Below, one piece after another: positions 29,101 through 41,100 of a stretch of 64,000 nucleotides of DNA. A program made the position numbers and the translations under genes. Location: positions 39,740,143 through 39,804,142 of the forward strand of contig NC_088207.1 of NCBI RefSeq assembly GCF_037126465.1, in the 5' to 3' direction. The stretch's first letter is position 1, and each line of letters opens with the position of its first letter. Source of the DNA: Ornithodoros turicata (lineage: Eukaryota; Arthropoda; Arachnida; Ixodida; Argasidae). Below the pieces are notes generated by a model. It had not been told where the DNA came from. It did no database searches and was given only the letters and a program-made list of their open reading frames with translations.

Positions 29101-32100
29101 TCTACGTTCTGAAGTCTATTTTGAGGACTTCAGGGATACATGCATACAAGAGACAACGTTTATTCAAAATACACATATAGGTACGTGATTTCCGTGAACA
29201 GCTAATATGAACATGGTTTCCAGAAATGTTACTCACGCTTGCAACTTCCAGGTCACCATAAGCGTATATATATAAGAACTATGCGTCTTCTATACTGTAT
29301 ACTACTTACTTATATGTTCCAGTTTGATAGTTCATTTTAGTTTGCTTAATTAAGGTTTATTTCATAAATTTATCTACATGATATGGTAAAGAATTGCAAT
29401 AATTCGGGTCCTGCGGAACCCGAATTATTACCGTAAATTATTGTCGTTTCCGTTTCTGTTTCAGGTATGCTAACTGTGCGATTTCTGTTTCTGTTGCCGT
29501 TACCTGCTATATTTCCGGTATAATACCGTTTCCGCTTCTGTTGCCTTTCCCTGGTAGTCGAAGTCGTTCGACCAAAGACCACTGTCTTGCGAGGAAGTAT
29601 TTAAAAAAACAAAACAAAAACTATGTAAACAAAATGCGATCCCAGGTAATTTGAGTGTAGCAACCTGCGAGTTTGTTGTGCATCTAAATATAGACCGGCG
29701 TGCAATTTTCTTCTTCTTTTCCTCTTGTCTTCTCCTGAGGACATGCGGTGCCAAGAAAACGATGTCCTTGGTTTTCTGAGAATAGGTGAAGCACGACCGC
29801 TGCAACTGTTACATGAATAGTATTTTTATAAACGGTTTCGTATGATGCGGTTTCAAATGCATGAGGAGCGCTACGTGCCGCTTGACTTACGGACTGTACG
29901 AAAACGCCAGATGAGTGGCTGGATATGTTTCCAGTACTCAAGTGTCCCAAAAACACATGTGTGCACCTCATACATAGAAGCGTAGTTTTCGCATCTCGAG
30001 CCATGAGTTACAAAAAGTGTTGATCATTGAGGAAAATTTTATATGCAACATCAAAGTGCAAGATACGATGACAGCATACGCAGACGACACTAGTGTGCTG
30101 CCTTTCTCAAGGCGGACCTGCCCCACGTGCAAAAATGCGTACAGAGTAATTTTGTATCCTCCTTTCTCAGAGTAAGTATTTCGTTCGGAAATTTGACCCT
30201 TTTCCGCGACCTGATGGCTGGAGTGGCAGGAGGAAACAAGAACAGAGCCACGCAGAGCGCAAGAACTCTTGGCGGCGGCAGCGAACCGTGTGGTCGATGT
30301 GGCGCCGCCGAACGCTTTCGGATCTCGAATCTCGCTTTACATTCGTATTCGCGTACATGCAACTGCATGCAACCAAACCACACGCAACGGACAAAGTCCT
30401 CTCAGTCAGCTCTACGTCAGTCAGACGACTTTACGTCATATCGAATCATAGGAACTGCTGCATGCGGCTGGAGATATGCGCTTGCAACATAGCGGAAACG
30501 AGGTAAAAGTATACTGTGGCTATATACATGCGGCAAGCTCTAGTTCGGGATATTGTCCTGGATATCTGCAGCTTGCGAAGTACTCGCTGAGGTCCTGGGA
30601 TCCGCGGTGGAAATTGTATGCTGTCATAGCGTCATAGTTCCAATGGAGTATATATGGAGCGCAGGACGTTTCACAGTCCCAGGTAGCACTATTGCTTCTT
30701 TTTAGTCTTTCTTTCTTTTAGTCGTTGCGCTGAACAGCCTCTCTACTTCGGCGTCGGACCATGGTAGGATCTTCCTGTGGTAGGATTGTTCTGGGACATA
30801 CGCTTCTGGGCGCTGTTTCATCAATTTTGTAAACCGGGAACGAAACCCCCAGTTTCCTCTCCAGCCTCCAAATCAAAATTCCTTCCCCCAGGCGTCGACA
30901 CCAACCCTCTAGATCTGGAGGGAAATCCTTCAACTTGGCAACACTGTAGAACACGACAATGGACGTGTCGCCCCTAGTGGCGGAATGTCGAACGTCGTAT
31001 TTTACCCCCTAACAAACATGGCGATGCTTTTCGGATTGGCACCACGTCGCGTACGTGTTAAACTAGCAAGAGAATATTGCAAGAAGAATGACGAAAAAAA
31101 GTGAAGTCTCATTGTAGTAGTGATTACGAGCACAAACGCCAAGTCGCAGCCTCAAACCAGAGCCGGCTCTGCCTCAAACGTCCACGTAACGCCTTCTGGA
31201 GGCTGCGCATGCGCCAGTGGTTTATCCAGAATCACATGCGCGGAAAGGTGTTGGAAAAAATGTGGAGGAGGTAATTATTATAGTTACGTCATTACAGCTT
31301 AACATATCATTACCGATGTGTGTCTAGAGCTGAAACGGCAAGGGCATCCACTGTAGGGGGTACGCAGGTGAAAAGGTTACGGGGATGTCACTGAACATTT
31401 GGGGAATGTAGGGGGGGGGGGGGGGGGGTCTGGATAAATCACTGGCATGAGCTCACTCTGATAAGGTCAATTGAAAGCATTGAAAGCTGACGTGGCCAAA
31501 ACTTTTTCGCAATACATGGTCATTTTGCTATAAAAAATTTCTGTCGCATAAAATTTAATTATTTCATACGGTTCCACAACAAGGTGTCACGGAACTTAAA
31601 CCAAGAAAAAAATATAAAAAAGGCCTGGTAGAATGGTAGAAACCAACAGAACCTTGTATTGCCCTTATTAATTAATTGAGATTAGATAGGCAACTCGTAG
31701 ATAGCCTTCAGAGATCCCAGATAAGTTGCTTGCAATCAAGCAACTGTTTTCTTTCCCGGCAAACAAGAAAGGTGTAACGCAGATCCATGACTTTATCCCG
31801 GCAAACATATGAAAGGGATTTAATTAAGTGTTGTGACTGAGACAACAAACAGGTTTGGAGAGGAAGTAGCCTTTAATATGACCGAATGGTCCTAAAGTCA
31901 GAGCCGAACTAATGACTCTCGCGCCGATGGCGCGTGGCTTGAACCAAGGCGCGGGACCGTCCTAATGTGAGGCCACGCACATCTGCCCGCTGGGACATTC
32001 CATCATTGCCGGTCAGGACTCATGTAGAGGAACACCACCTCCTCTACATTTGGTGACCCGAACAGCGAACACCATGTTCGGCGTAATTCGGCCATTCATC

Positions 32101-35100
32101 ACCCTAAATTTTTCGGCAAGCCAGCAGCAAACCACCTTCTGGCAGGCAAGTCGCACCGGTACCCCAGTTCCACCAGGGACCCGCAGGGAGATCACAGCAA
32201 GTTCACTTTCCGGCCTCCACCTGCTTCGTGATGGTCCTCCCCGGCACTTCTCTGGCGACAACCAGCATTCACGATCTCGTACTAGTCGCCCACTCAGCAA
32301 CAATCAACGCTCGGCAGCAATCACTCAACGCACTCAGCAGACACTCAAGCATCCAAGCCCTCAGCATTCACATCTCATCACTGGAACCCGCCCGGATCGC
32401 AGCACTCTTGTTCCCGCCATCCCGCTGCTGCTGCATCAACAGCCACAAGCACAAGCCGTGTGTCCAGTCGTCCACCATCCATGAGTCGTCCTCATTCTCC
32501 TCTTCATGGTATCGACGCGGACCTCAACCGCATGCACCGCTCCGCGTCTGAGGGGAGTGATGTGGCGGCCCGTGGACGACGACGTGCCTCTGCTGCCGCG
32601 CGCCTGGCAGCCAGTTCTACCGGCACCGTCCCACGTCCGGGTCACCAGTTGTTGTGCCTGAGACTACAAACAGGTCTGGAGAGGAAGTAGCCTTTAATGT
32701 GACCGAATGGTCCTAAAGCTAGAGCCGAACTAATGGCTCTCGCGCCGGTGGCGCGTGGTTTGAACCAAGGCGCGGTACGAGAATTGGTAATGGGGCTGCC
32801 ACATAAGCAATATAAAATGGCACCAAATCCGAGAGACAGCAAGTACCAGGGGTGGGGTATGAAGCCACGTCTCTCGAATTTTATCACTATACCACCTTGC
32901 TCGCAACGGTGTAATTTACTGCATAATCACTGTGCTATTCATTTTTCTTACTATGTATTTATTTGTTTTCAGAGCTACATGGGAATCCCTCCTCAAGTTG
33001 GTGAAATGTGAGATCATCAGCTTCAAGAAAAATGAACACCTGGATTCGTATGTGCTTAGGTAAGATGATGCCCCAAGTCACCTTACTCCCTTGGTTTTGC
33101 ATGGCTTTCAAGAATGAAAGTGTATTTATTCAGCAATACAATTTTCAGGCAGTAGAGGAGCCTAGGAATTCTTAAAACCTGATTTTAGTCCCAATAAGGG
33201 AGTCCTGATCCTTTTAGGTCTGCTAAGGATTCATGTTTTAGAATAAGTACAATACAGTCGCCACCGATTTTTCGGACTCCAAAAATTCGGACTTTCCATT
33301 ATTTAGGACAAAAGTTGTGGCTTTATCAGACGCCCCATTGAGCCAATGTATTTTGACGTCCGAAAATTCGGACCATTTTTCGAAGTACGGTTCGATTTTT
33401 CGTATATATTTGCCTCGATTTTTCTTCTTCTCTCCCTTCGCCTTTGCTGGCGGCGCGCGGAGGCTGCGTTTACGCGCGCGCACCACTGATGAGGTTATGC
33501 ACACGCGCCACAAGCTATTGTTCGATATAAGAAGTGAAACTACGAAATGATGTCCGCGCCTTCAAGTGATTCTGAGAGTGTCTCGATCGAATTCGTGGAT
33601 ACTGACGAATGCGATGAAGACACGAGCATGTCGGCCGCACAGACACCCGCTGAGACCGCGACCTTCAACGGTGACGGCAGTACCGTCAACATCGTCTTCG
33701 ACGTCGACGATGTCAGAATGATCCAAAAGAAGATTGTATCCGATGGAAGATTACATCCGGAAGCTGATAAAAAGTTCATGCACGAGAAAAGGAGCGTTAT
33801 CATGTTCATCGCTAACTGCGCAGCACATGACGCAGTACAGAACCTCCAGGCGATACGTTTAGAGTTCATGCCTCCGAATACAAGTGTCCTGCAGCCCATG
33901 GACCAAGGAATCATAAAAAATCTAAGGTTCTGTACCAGCTCTCGCGTGTTGTGCTATGCTACGAAAACGAAACTTAACGTTACGCTTGCCGCCGCGCTTA
34001 ATATATTCGTGCCGACTCGTGGGAAGCAGTGAAAGGGAGTACTATAGCGAACAGTTTTCGTCACGCCAAATGACGTCATAATGTTCGACAGCGCCACGAG
34101 TTTGGTAGAGTTGAACTATGTTCAAAGCTAGTGGTGAACAAGGTCGCGCCTGAAAGCCACGGTCTTGAGGGGATTACGATGGTCTCTGAAAGGGACGCGA
34201 CCTTCGGTCCAGCTTTCCCCTTCCGATCTGTTTTGGTTTCGGTCTGTCTACCAACGTCATGATGACGTTTGTCGGGTAGAGGTTTATACTTGCCTTATAG
34301 ATACTTGCGACCGTCGATACGCTCGGAAATGTCTACCGTGACAACATGACATTAGCCGAAATACGTCGCGACGTCATTTCTCGCATAGGCGCAGCAAAGC
34401 AGATGCGCATTGATAGTTTTTTTTTTTTTTTTACCTCTGAGTTTTCTTTAATAAAAATCATTTTGGGAGAGATTTGTGTCATTGACTGAAAATTCGGACT
34501 GCTCTATAATTCGGACCGATTTTGTGGCTTTAAGAAGTCCGAAAAATCGGTCGGCGACTGTATTTGGAAACTTTCTAATGTAAATTATTTGTACAGTCAA
34601 ACTCCTTTATAGCGAACACCTTTTTAACGAAAATACCACTACAGCAAATTTTTTTGCGGTCCCGCTGGAGCCCTATAGGTCCAATAATGGGCATCCTTTT
34701 CAACGAAAATACCTTTACTGGGAATTTTTTTTGCTGTCCCCTGAGTTTCGTTGTAAAGGAGTTTGACTGTATATGCATTGATGGCCTGAGCATGTGCAGG
34801 ACATAAACTATATTTGACAATAACACACTCCTTCATTGTAATACTATAGGTGTTCCTGTTCATTTTAATCAACTCACCAAACTGGGCATCACACAAATTA
34901 ATCAAAGTGCAAAACAAGTAGAAACAGATAAAAAATATTTGGATGAACATGTGTGACACCTGGACTAGTTAGTATCTGGGTGATTTCACATGGCACACAG
35001 ATTTAAAGTATGGCAATTGGATTAAAACAATTTAGGATATGATAAAAGGCATAGAGAAGGTGAAGATTCGTATGAGGCTTGATTATTTGTAATTGTGTCT

Positions 35101-38100
35101 TTGCTTACGATTTTGCTGCTTGTTATGCATCTAATAACTTTTGTTGTCGCAGGATATGAACAGAGTTCTCGCTGTATTTTACATAATATTTTGCTTTGAT
35201 ATGCAGCAGGCATGTTGGACATACCTGCCAGATTTGCAACTGTATGGCATGAATATAGTACCACGTATAATACTGCTTGTCGCATGAAGGAGAAGCGACT
35301 ATCTGATGTGTTTGCATGACTTTTTTGCAGCCGCCACCGTGGTGGAACAAGTTGTGTGCTACAATGGCACTAGTGGTTTAATAGGATGCCTTTCACAGAC
35401 GAGATACTGATTTGTTGCAGTGAAAGCAGCATGTTTGTGTCCAAGCGCTGCTTTATCCTCAAGACCTGTGGATCAACTACTCTGCTCAATGCTGTAAAGC
35501 CATTGCTGTTCCTCGTGCAGGAACTCACAGGATTTGATGCAGTGCTGGTGAGTAGATTGATAGACAGCACACATTAGTATAAAGAGTGGAGCTTTCACAA
35601 ATGGGAGTCTATAGGCACCACACAGTCGGCCCAGCGGAAAGCGCGGCCATGCGACCTAAAAGTTTCCCCCTCTCCTTCTAGGAAAGTATCGCGCCCACGG
35701 GCTTCGCATGCAGTGCGTTTTGCATCACTTGAGGTTCCCTCCAACATAGGTACATTTTTTTCGACGGGATCAAAAAATGTGACTTCCACACCTTGTTCGA
35801 TTATAAATGAAATCACCCAACTATGAAACTTGGCAAACAAAGCAAGCTGGGTGATGGTTAAAGTGTTGCATATTTCAAAGCGATTGATCTGGTGAGAGGA
35901 ATGTTAGGAAGCAGAACAAACCAGGTAACAATTACACACGTTAATGCAAGTGAATGGCGTGCACAAGGATTGCACCAATGAGACCTTCAACTCTCAAAAT
36001 CAACTTCGCAAGATTTTCATGACTGCCGATACTTCGTAGTTACTGAACCTGCTACCGAAGTACACATTTGAGGAGGAGTACATGGAATATGTGAGATCAG
36101 CACAGAAATAAGGAACATGGGCAGTACATGATGCATGGGTGCAGGCAGCAGAAGAGAGAATGGTATTCATTGCTGTTGCACCTTTGCTTTTGTCCGCTGG
36201 TTCTGCTAATATTTTAATGCTATTACTTGCAGAACCTTCTTTTTCTTCACTCTAACTAGGTCAAGGGCAATCGAGAAGTAGCGTGACAAATAGAGCCTGA
36301 GGTTTTAGGGTTTAACCCGATTCTTCCTCGAATTGAAGGTTGCCTCTTTAGGGCGAAACATGATCTTTACCCAGCAAATTGCCCCCACTGAGACATCTGT
36401 AGGAATGCATACTAACTTGTTTGGCAGCAAATGCAGTTACATCACCATCTGTACCAAAACCCATACAGTTAGTCTGAGTAACTGCGCCCAATTTCTCCCT
36501 GAATTTAGCATACTGGAAGTGTTTTCACCCGAATTTGCATGAATTTAGAGAGCACGTTTATTTACCCCCTGAATTTAGAAAAAATATTTCCTGAAAACTT
36601 CAGGCTCTAATGACAAACAATGCTTACACTGTACGCTCAAGCCTGTTCATTACAATCTGCAATAGAACAGTAACTTAAGCCCATGAACTTGTTTGTTAAA
36701 ATGCACGTAAACAAGACTTTGGTATAATGATTGTTGTGAAAGCAGTTGATCGCATATAGTAATGGCAAAAAATGTGCCAAAATTGAGAAAGATCTGTACA
36801 TTTATTACCAGAGCTGTATGACAGACACATAGAAAGATAATAGAACACAGCTCCAGTATCTTTGCTCCCTTTCACAGGACATCTTCTACTCACGCAAGAA
36901 CTTTATGAGGCCGGAACTGCAGGACAAGCCTCACACAAGTTTTGAGGATGAGGTATGGCAAAAGTGATTTCTGATGCTGCAATATTTTACAAGAAGGGTG
37001 CTCATTCATGTACTTCTTTGGTCATTATTGGAAGTATAGGGCAGGATACAACTGATGATAAACCACTATTGCACTATTGTTTGTGCATTATGATTATAGC
37101 ATTAGGCTACAATGGCTTGCGATTAAAAAAAAGAGGCCTGTTTTGTGTTTATGCTTTGACAAAGTGTGTTTTTGTTTGTGCAGACAGGGATTTGAAATCA
37201 GTTGCCTGACAGCTGAAGATGGTGGCAAATTGCACGAAAGGTTTTCTCTCTTCCTTGTGGACAATTGCCCATTTGACATCGAGCCTTTTTCCTTCTCTTT
37301 AGCCATTTGTGCATGACATTCAGTATTAATATGGAAGTTTTGCATTTGCTTAAAACTAGGGAGCGCCCAAGGGTTCGAAATAGGGGCACACTGAAACCAT
37401 TCATCTGCCATTGTGTGCTGTTTTGTAGAAAGTTGCATGTGTATTGTGCTGTGAGGAGCTCAGCTGTGCATTGGAGCAGGATATGCAATTTGTCATGATA
37501 TGTGCCACAGGCAGGAATGTTAGTTTTCTGATGATAGTGATGCAAGTTTTAGTTTTAGACACCACAGTAAGATTCTCCACATGATCATTTTGCTGAAGTG
37601 TTGTAAAGTGCAACTGTTCTTGAGCTATCAGCATTCACAAAATTTCTGGACTATCCCCGATATAAAATTAACTCTTAATGTGACACTGCAAATCTAACTG
37701 ACAGCTGCCTTTTATGTCTGTTCAGCACTGAAAAGCTTTAGCCAAACATCAATATACCGAATTTGAAGAGGCTATCTCGTCACATTTTATTGAATTTCTG
37801 TACATGTCAGATGTAGGGGCCTTGCAAAAAGCACAACAAGGTTATTGTATTATCTATATGCTGTAATACGGTGTTGTACGGCTCGTGTCAAAGTTAATTT
37901 GAACACTGCTCCAGCCTGCAAAACGGAAACAGAAGCCCCGGCAGCGCCTAGCAGAAAATGTCGTCATAACAAGGATCACCCCTCTAGCTGTAAATACACG
38001 ACCAAAACAACCTCCGCCGTTATTTCTACTAAGCACCACCAGGATCCGCAGGCCGGAATGCTGTTCAAGTTAACTCTGGTGCGAGCTGTACGACCCTTTT

Positions 38101-41100
38101 GCTTTAGTACTGCGCTAGAGAGGAGACAAGCATCCTGCCTCTTTCTGCCTGTTGTAAGCAATTCTGGTGCTTGATCATACCCCATTCCATCTCCTACAAC
38201 TCTATTCAAAACAATCAAATCAAATCAAATCAAACGTCACTGGCCAATACAGACACTGATCCAAAAATCTTGGGCTGTATTTATGCACAAAGTGCGTCTT
38301 CACTGCACCAATGTTTTGTGCCAGACGTTACTCATTCTATTGCTATCCGAAGTGGAATACAAACAAGAAAAATTATTCGCATCAATAAGTCTATTGTATC
38401 AATGTTTATTCTAAGATTAATTATATACATATATGTACACATATGCACATGTACACATATACAGGGTGTTTGCTCTAACGTGTCCATAATTATATTTAAA
38501 GCGAGCGATAAAAGAAAAGCAAGTGGTACTTTTCTGCTACTTGAGTAAGAAACGCTTCACTAGTAGCACCTGTTTCTTAATCAAGTAGCTGAAAAGTAGC
38601 GCTCGTTTCTCTTTTATCGCTCCCTTTACATAAAATTTCTGGACACGTTAGAGCAAACGCCCCGTATACATATATGTGCACGTATGTGCATAGCTATAGC
38701 TTCTCATTTTTGCTTGTGTATCCTGAAGTTTTTAACAAGAAAAATTGATTTTTTGTTGCTTCTTGTACTTCCAGGTTGAGGTACTGGATGAGTTGCTTGG
38801 AGGTAAGAATCTGAACATTGCACCCAATCAGTGCTAGCAAGACTGATGCCTGACGGTAAGCTTTATTTCTAGATGGGGCAGCATATTGTATGGGGAGAAT
38901 CAACCGTGATTGCTGGTAAGTTAGAGGCAATGGCCTTGAAGATACTGCACTCTGGTGCTCCCTACGGCAATATGCTTGCTGATAGTAAGTTATGTATCCG
39001 GTGTTGTTTGGTCCAAGATTCTGAATTGCTTTTCTGTATTTCTCATAGGTACCTGTACACCCTGAATGCTCCTACTGGGTATGGTGCAATTCAGGTTCCT
39101 GATCAGACTCTTGAAATATCCTTTTGTACTAACTGCATGTAATAACTTTTGATTGCTGCTGGCTCGGCAAACTTATTACAGTTTCACCTTACCAAGAGCG
39201 AGGTCGGGTAATCCAAATTTTTGTGCCGATTGCGAAACTAGAAATTTAGTGCAAGCATGCTGTGACTCGCTAGTCTTGACAACACGAAGAAAATGTCATA
39301 TCGCAACCAAAAAAATGTGTGTACCTTCCCTCGTCTGCAATGTCCTACAGGACATTGTAAGACAGCACAGCAACGAGAACAACTCCATGTAAAGCACAGC
39401 GTTCGTGGTAAAAACATTTTCGTACTTTCCGTGCAAACTGAAGCTGAAAAGTTTATCCCCAGGAAAACCTTTTAATTTTCCACAAGGTTTGATGTGTACA
39501 TCCTAAGGAAGTTACTTTCGAATGCTTGATTTCATTGAAAATTTTCTGAGCTTCTCACGTTATCATGCAAGATTTGGACCAAGATGTGATGCGGATCTTC
39601 ACTCAAGAGGGAAGCAACAACTCCAGGGAGGCCACTGTGAAGTCTGGCATTGACAAACTCTACCCTAATGCTATACTGGATGAGTTTCTTTTTACGCCTT
39701 GCGGCTATTCTGTCAATGGAATCTTGAGAGGGGTAAGATTCTATATATAGCTGTCATCAAAATCAGGATCAGGGGGGTAAAAATCAGTATTTATTTCAGG
39801 AGCCGTAGAACAGGGTTAAATCAGGTGATATCGTGTGGAAAAGTAGATTTTTGGGCAGAAAATAAAAAAAGAGCACTTGTTGCATTTTAGATTGACAGGA
39901 GATGTGGGACAGCTATGCTGTGCTGTGCGTTCTCCAGTGCTCGTATTGGTGGCTGATTTGGCACTTTTCAAAGTTCATTTTTGGCTTTTTTCAGGTTTTA
40001 CCCGAAAACATAGGACCCTAATTATTAATAGGCATACAGTTTGACCTCTGTTTGGGAGGTTGTCCAGACCTCTTTAGAAGAGGCACACAATGACATGCGA
40101 CAGGCTTGCATACCAGCATTTCTTGTGCAGAAAACAGTCACAATTTGCAGTAGGCTGTGTCACAAAATCTGTGTTTGTGGCAGTAATGCACATAGAAACT
40201 CGTAATACTCGCTAGAAATGAGTATTCCAATTCTTCTGTCCAGATATGGTTAGGGTAAACATTGTTCTCCTTGTAAACTGCACCTCCTCGTAAACCCATT
40301 GTAAACTTAATAACGTGTTTTGCAGGGGTTCTACTTCACGATCCACATCACACCTGAGCCTCATTGCTCCTATGTTAGCTTTGAAACCAATGCTCCTCAG
40401 GTGAGTTACTACTATGCTACACACAGAGGTGAATCAAGCTGAATCCAAGAAGCTACACCTGTCTTTGCTACAATGGCAGGCATCGATAATGAAATACAAT
40501 ATACCTTGCAGGATAATTACCATGAGTTGGTCACCACCTTGCTCAAGATGTTCCTGCCAGGGAAATTCATCATGACGTTGTTTGCCAACAAGGTCAGTAA
40601 AGTTTGCCGTAGTGTGGCAGTGGCAGTGCAAGGGCAACACAGATTAAGCAGATGGGAATGCAAAGAGCAAAGCAATCCTGTGCACTTGCAGCAATTTTGC
40701 TTTGGCTAATTTGGTTTTTTACTCAATTCAGCAGCATTCAGAGTTTCGCGGGTTTTTGTGTGGTTTAATTGTGTTATGTATTCTTGGCAAAAGTGTTGTA
40801 AGAAAGTGCTAGTTTGTTCTCCTCTGTGTCAGTGTCTTTTCCGGCGCTACTCTGCCACAAGTATGTTCCAACACGTTCAACGTCTCACCTTGTTGAAGTA
40901 TCGAGGTCTAGACAGACGTTGTGCCCTATGTACAAGATTTTTGGTTACTCTTAGTCTGCAAACAGCCTGTACACGACTATGATATTTGGCGTACATTTCC
41001 TGGTAAATTTAACAGACCCTGCACTGAAAAGACTGCACGAACCTCCGGCACTGATGGTAGACAAGGTTTCGTTTAGATGTCACACCAACAGCTGGCCGCT

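Larger units (their letters stand above)
20255..32972 (+). other. AMD1 intron 1 (12.7 kb), repeat-rich
   Basis: No exon of another gene is recognised here. Identified contents are a tRNA-derived SINE (about 21853-22103), two GGCGTAGCCAG-type elements (22732-22885, 26822-26975), an hAT-like element (28898-29553), a GGATAAATCACTGG-type element (31215-31446), a small LTR element (31832 to about 32780) and homopolymer G/C runs. The stretches 22890-26820, 26980-28890 and 29560-31210 hold short frames, the longest 202 codons at 24226-23618 (-), without recognisable domains. Confidence 0.6.
33060..35420 (+). other. AMD1 intron 2
   Basis: Dominated by a pogo/Tigger transposon (33255-34560) and, 33 bp further on, a small CAGTC-ended element (34594-34769). 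The remaining 34780-35420 is AT-rich with no gene seen. Confidence 0.7.

Noticed and set aside
32865..32925. tRNA-like sequence before AMD1 exon 2
   Set aside because: Box A-like and box B-like matches are weak and no cloverleaf could be drawn.
38946..38990. Possible duplicate of AMD1 exon 6 in the following intron ([12 protein letters not shown] reading)
   Set aside because: Similarity is limited to a few residues, there is no acceptor immediately before it, and the flanking phase does not fit.
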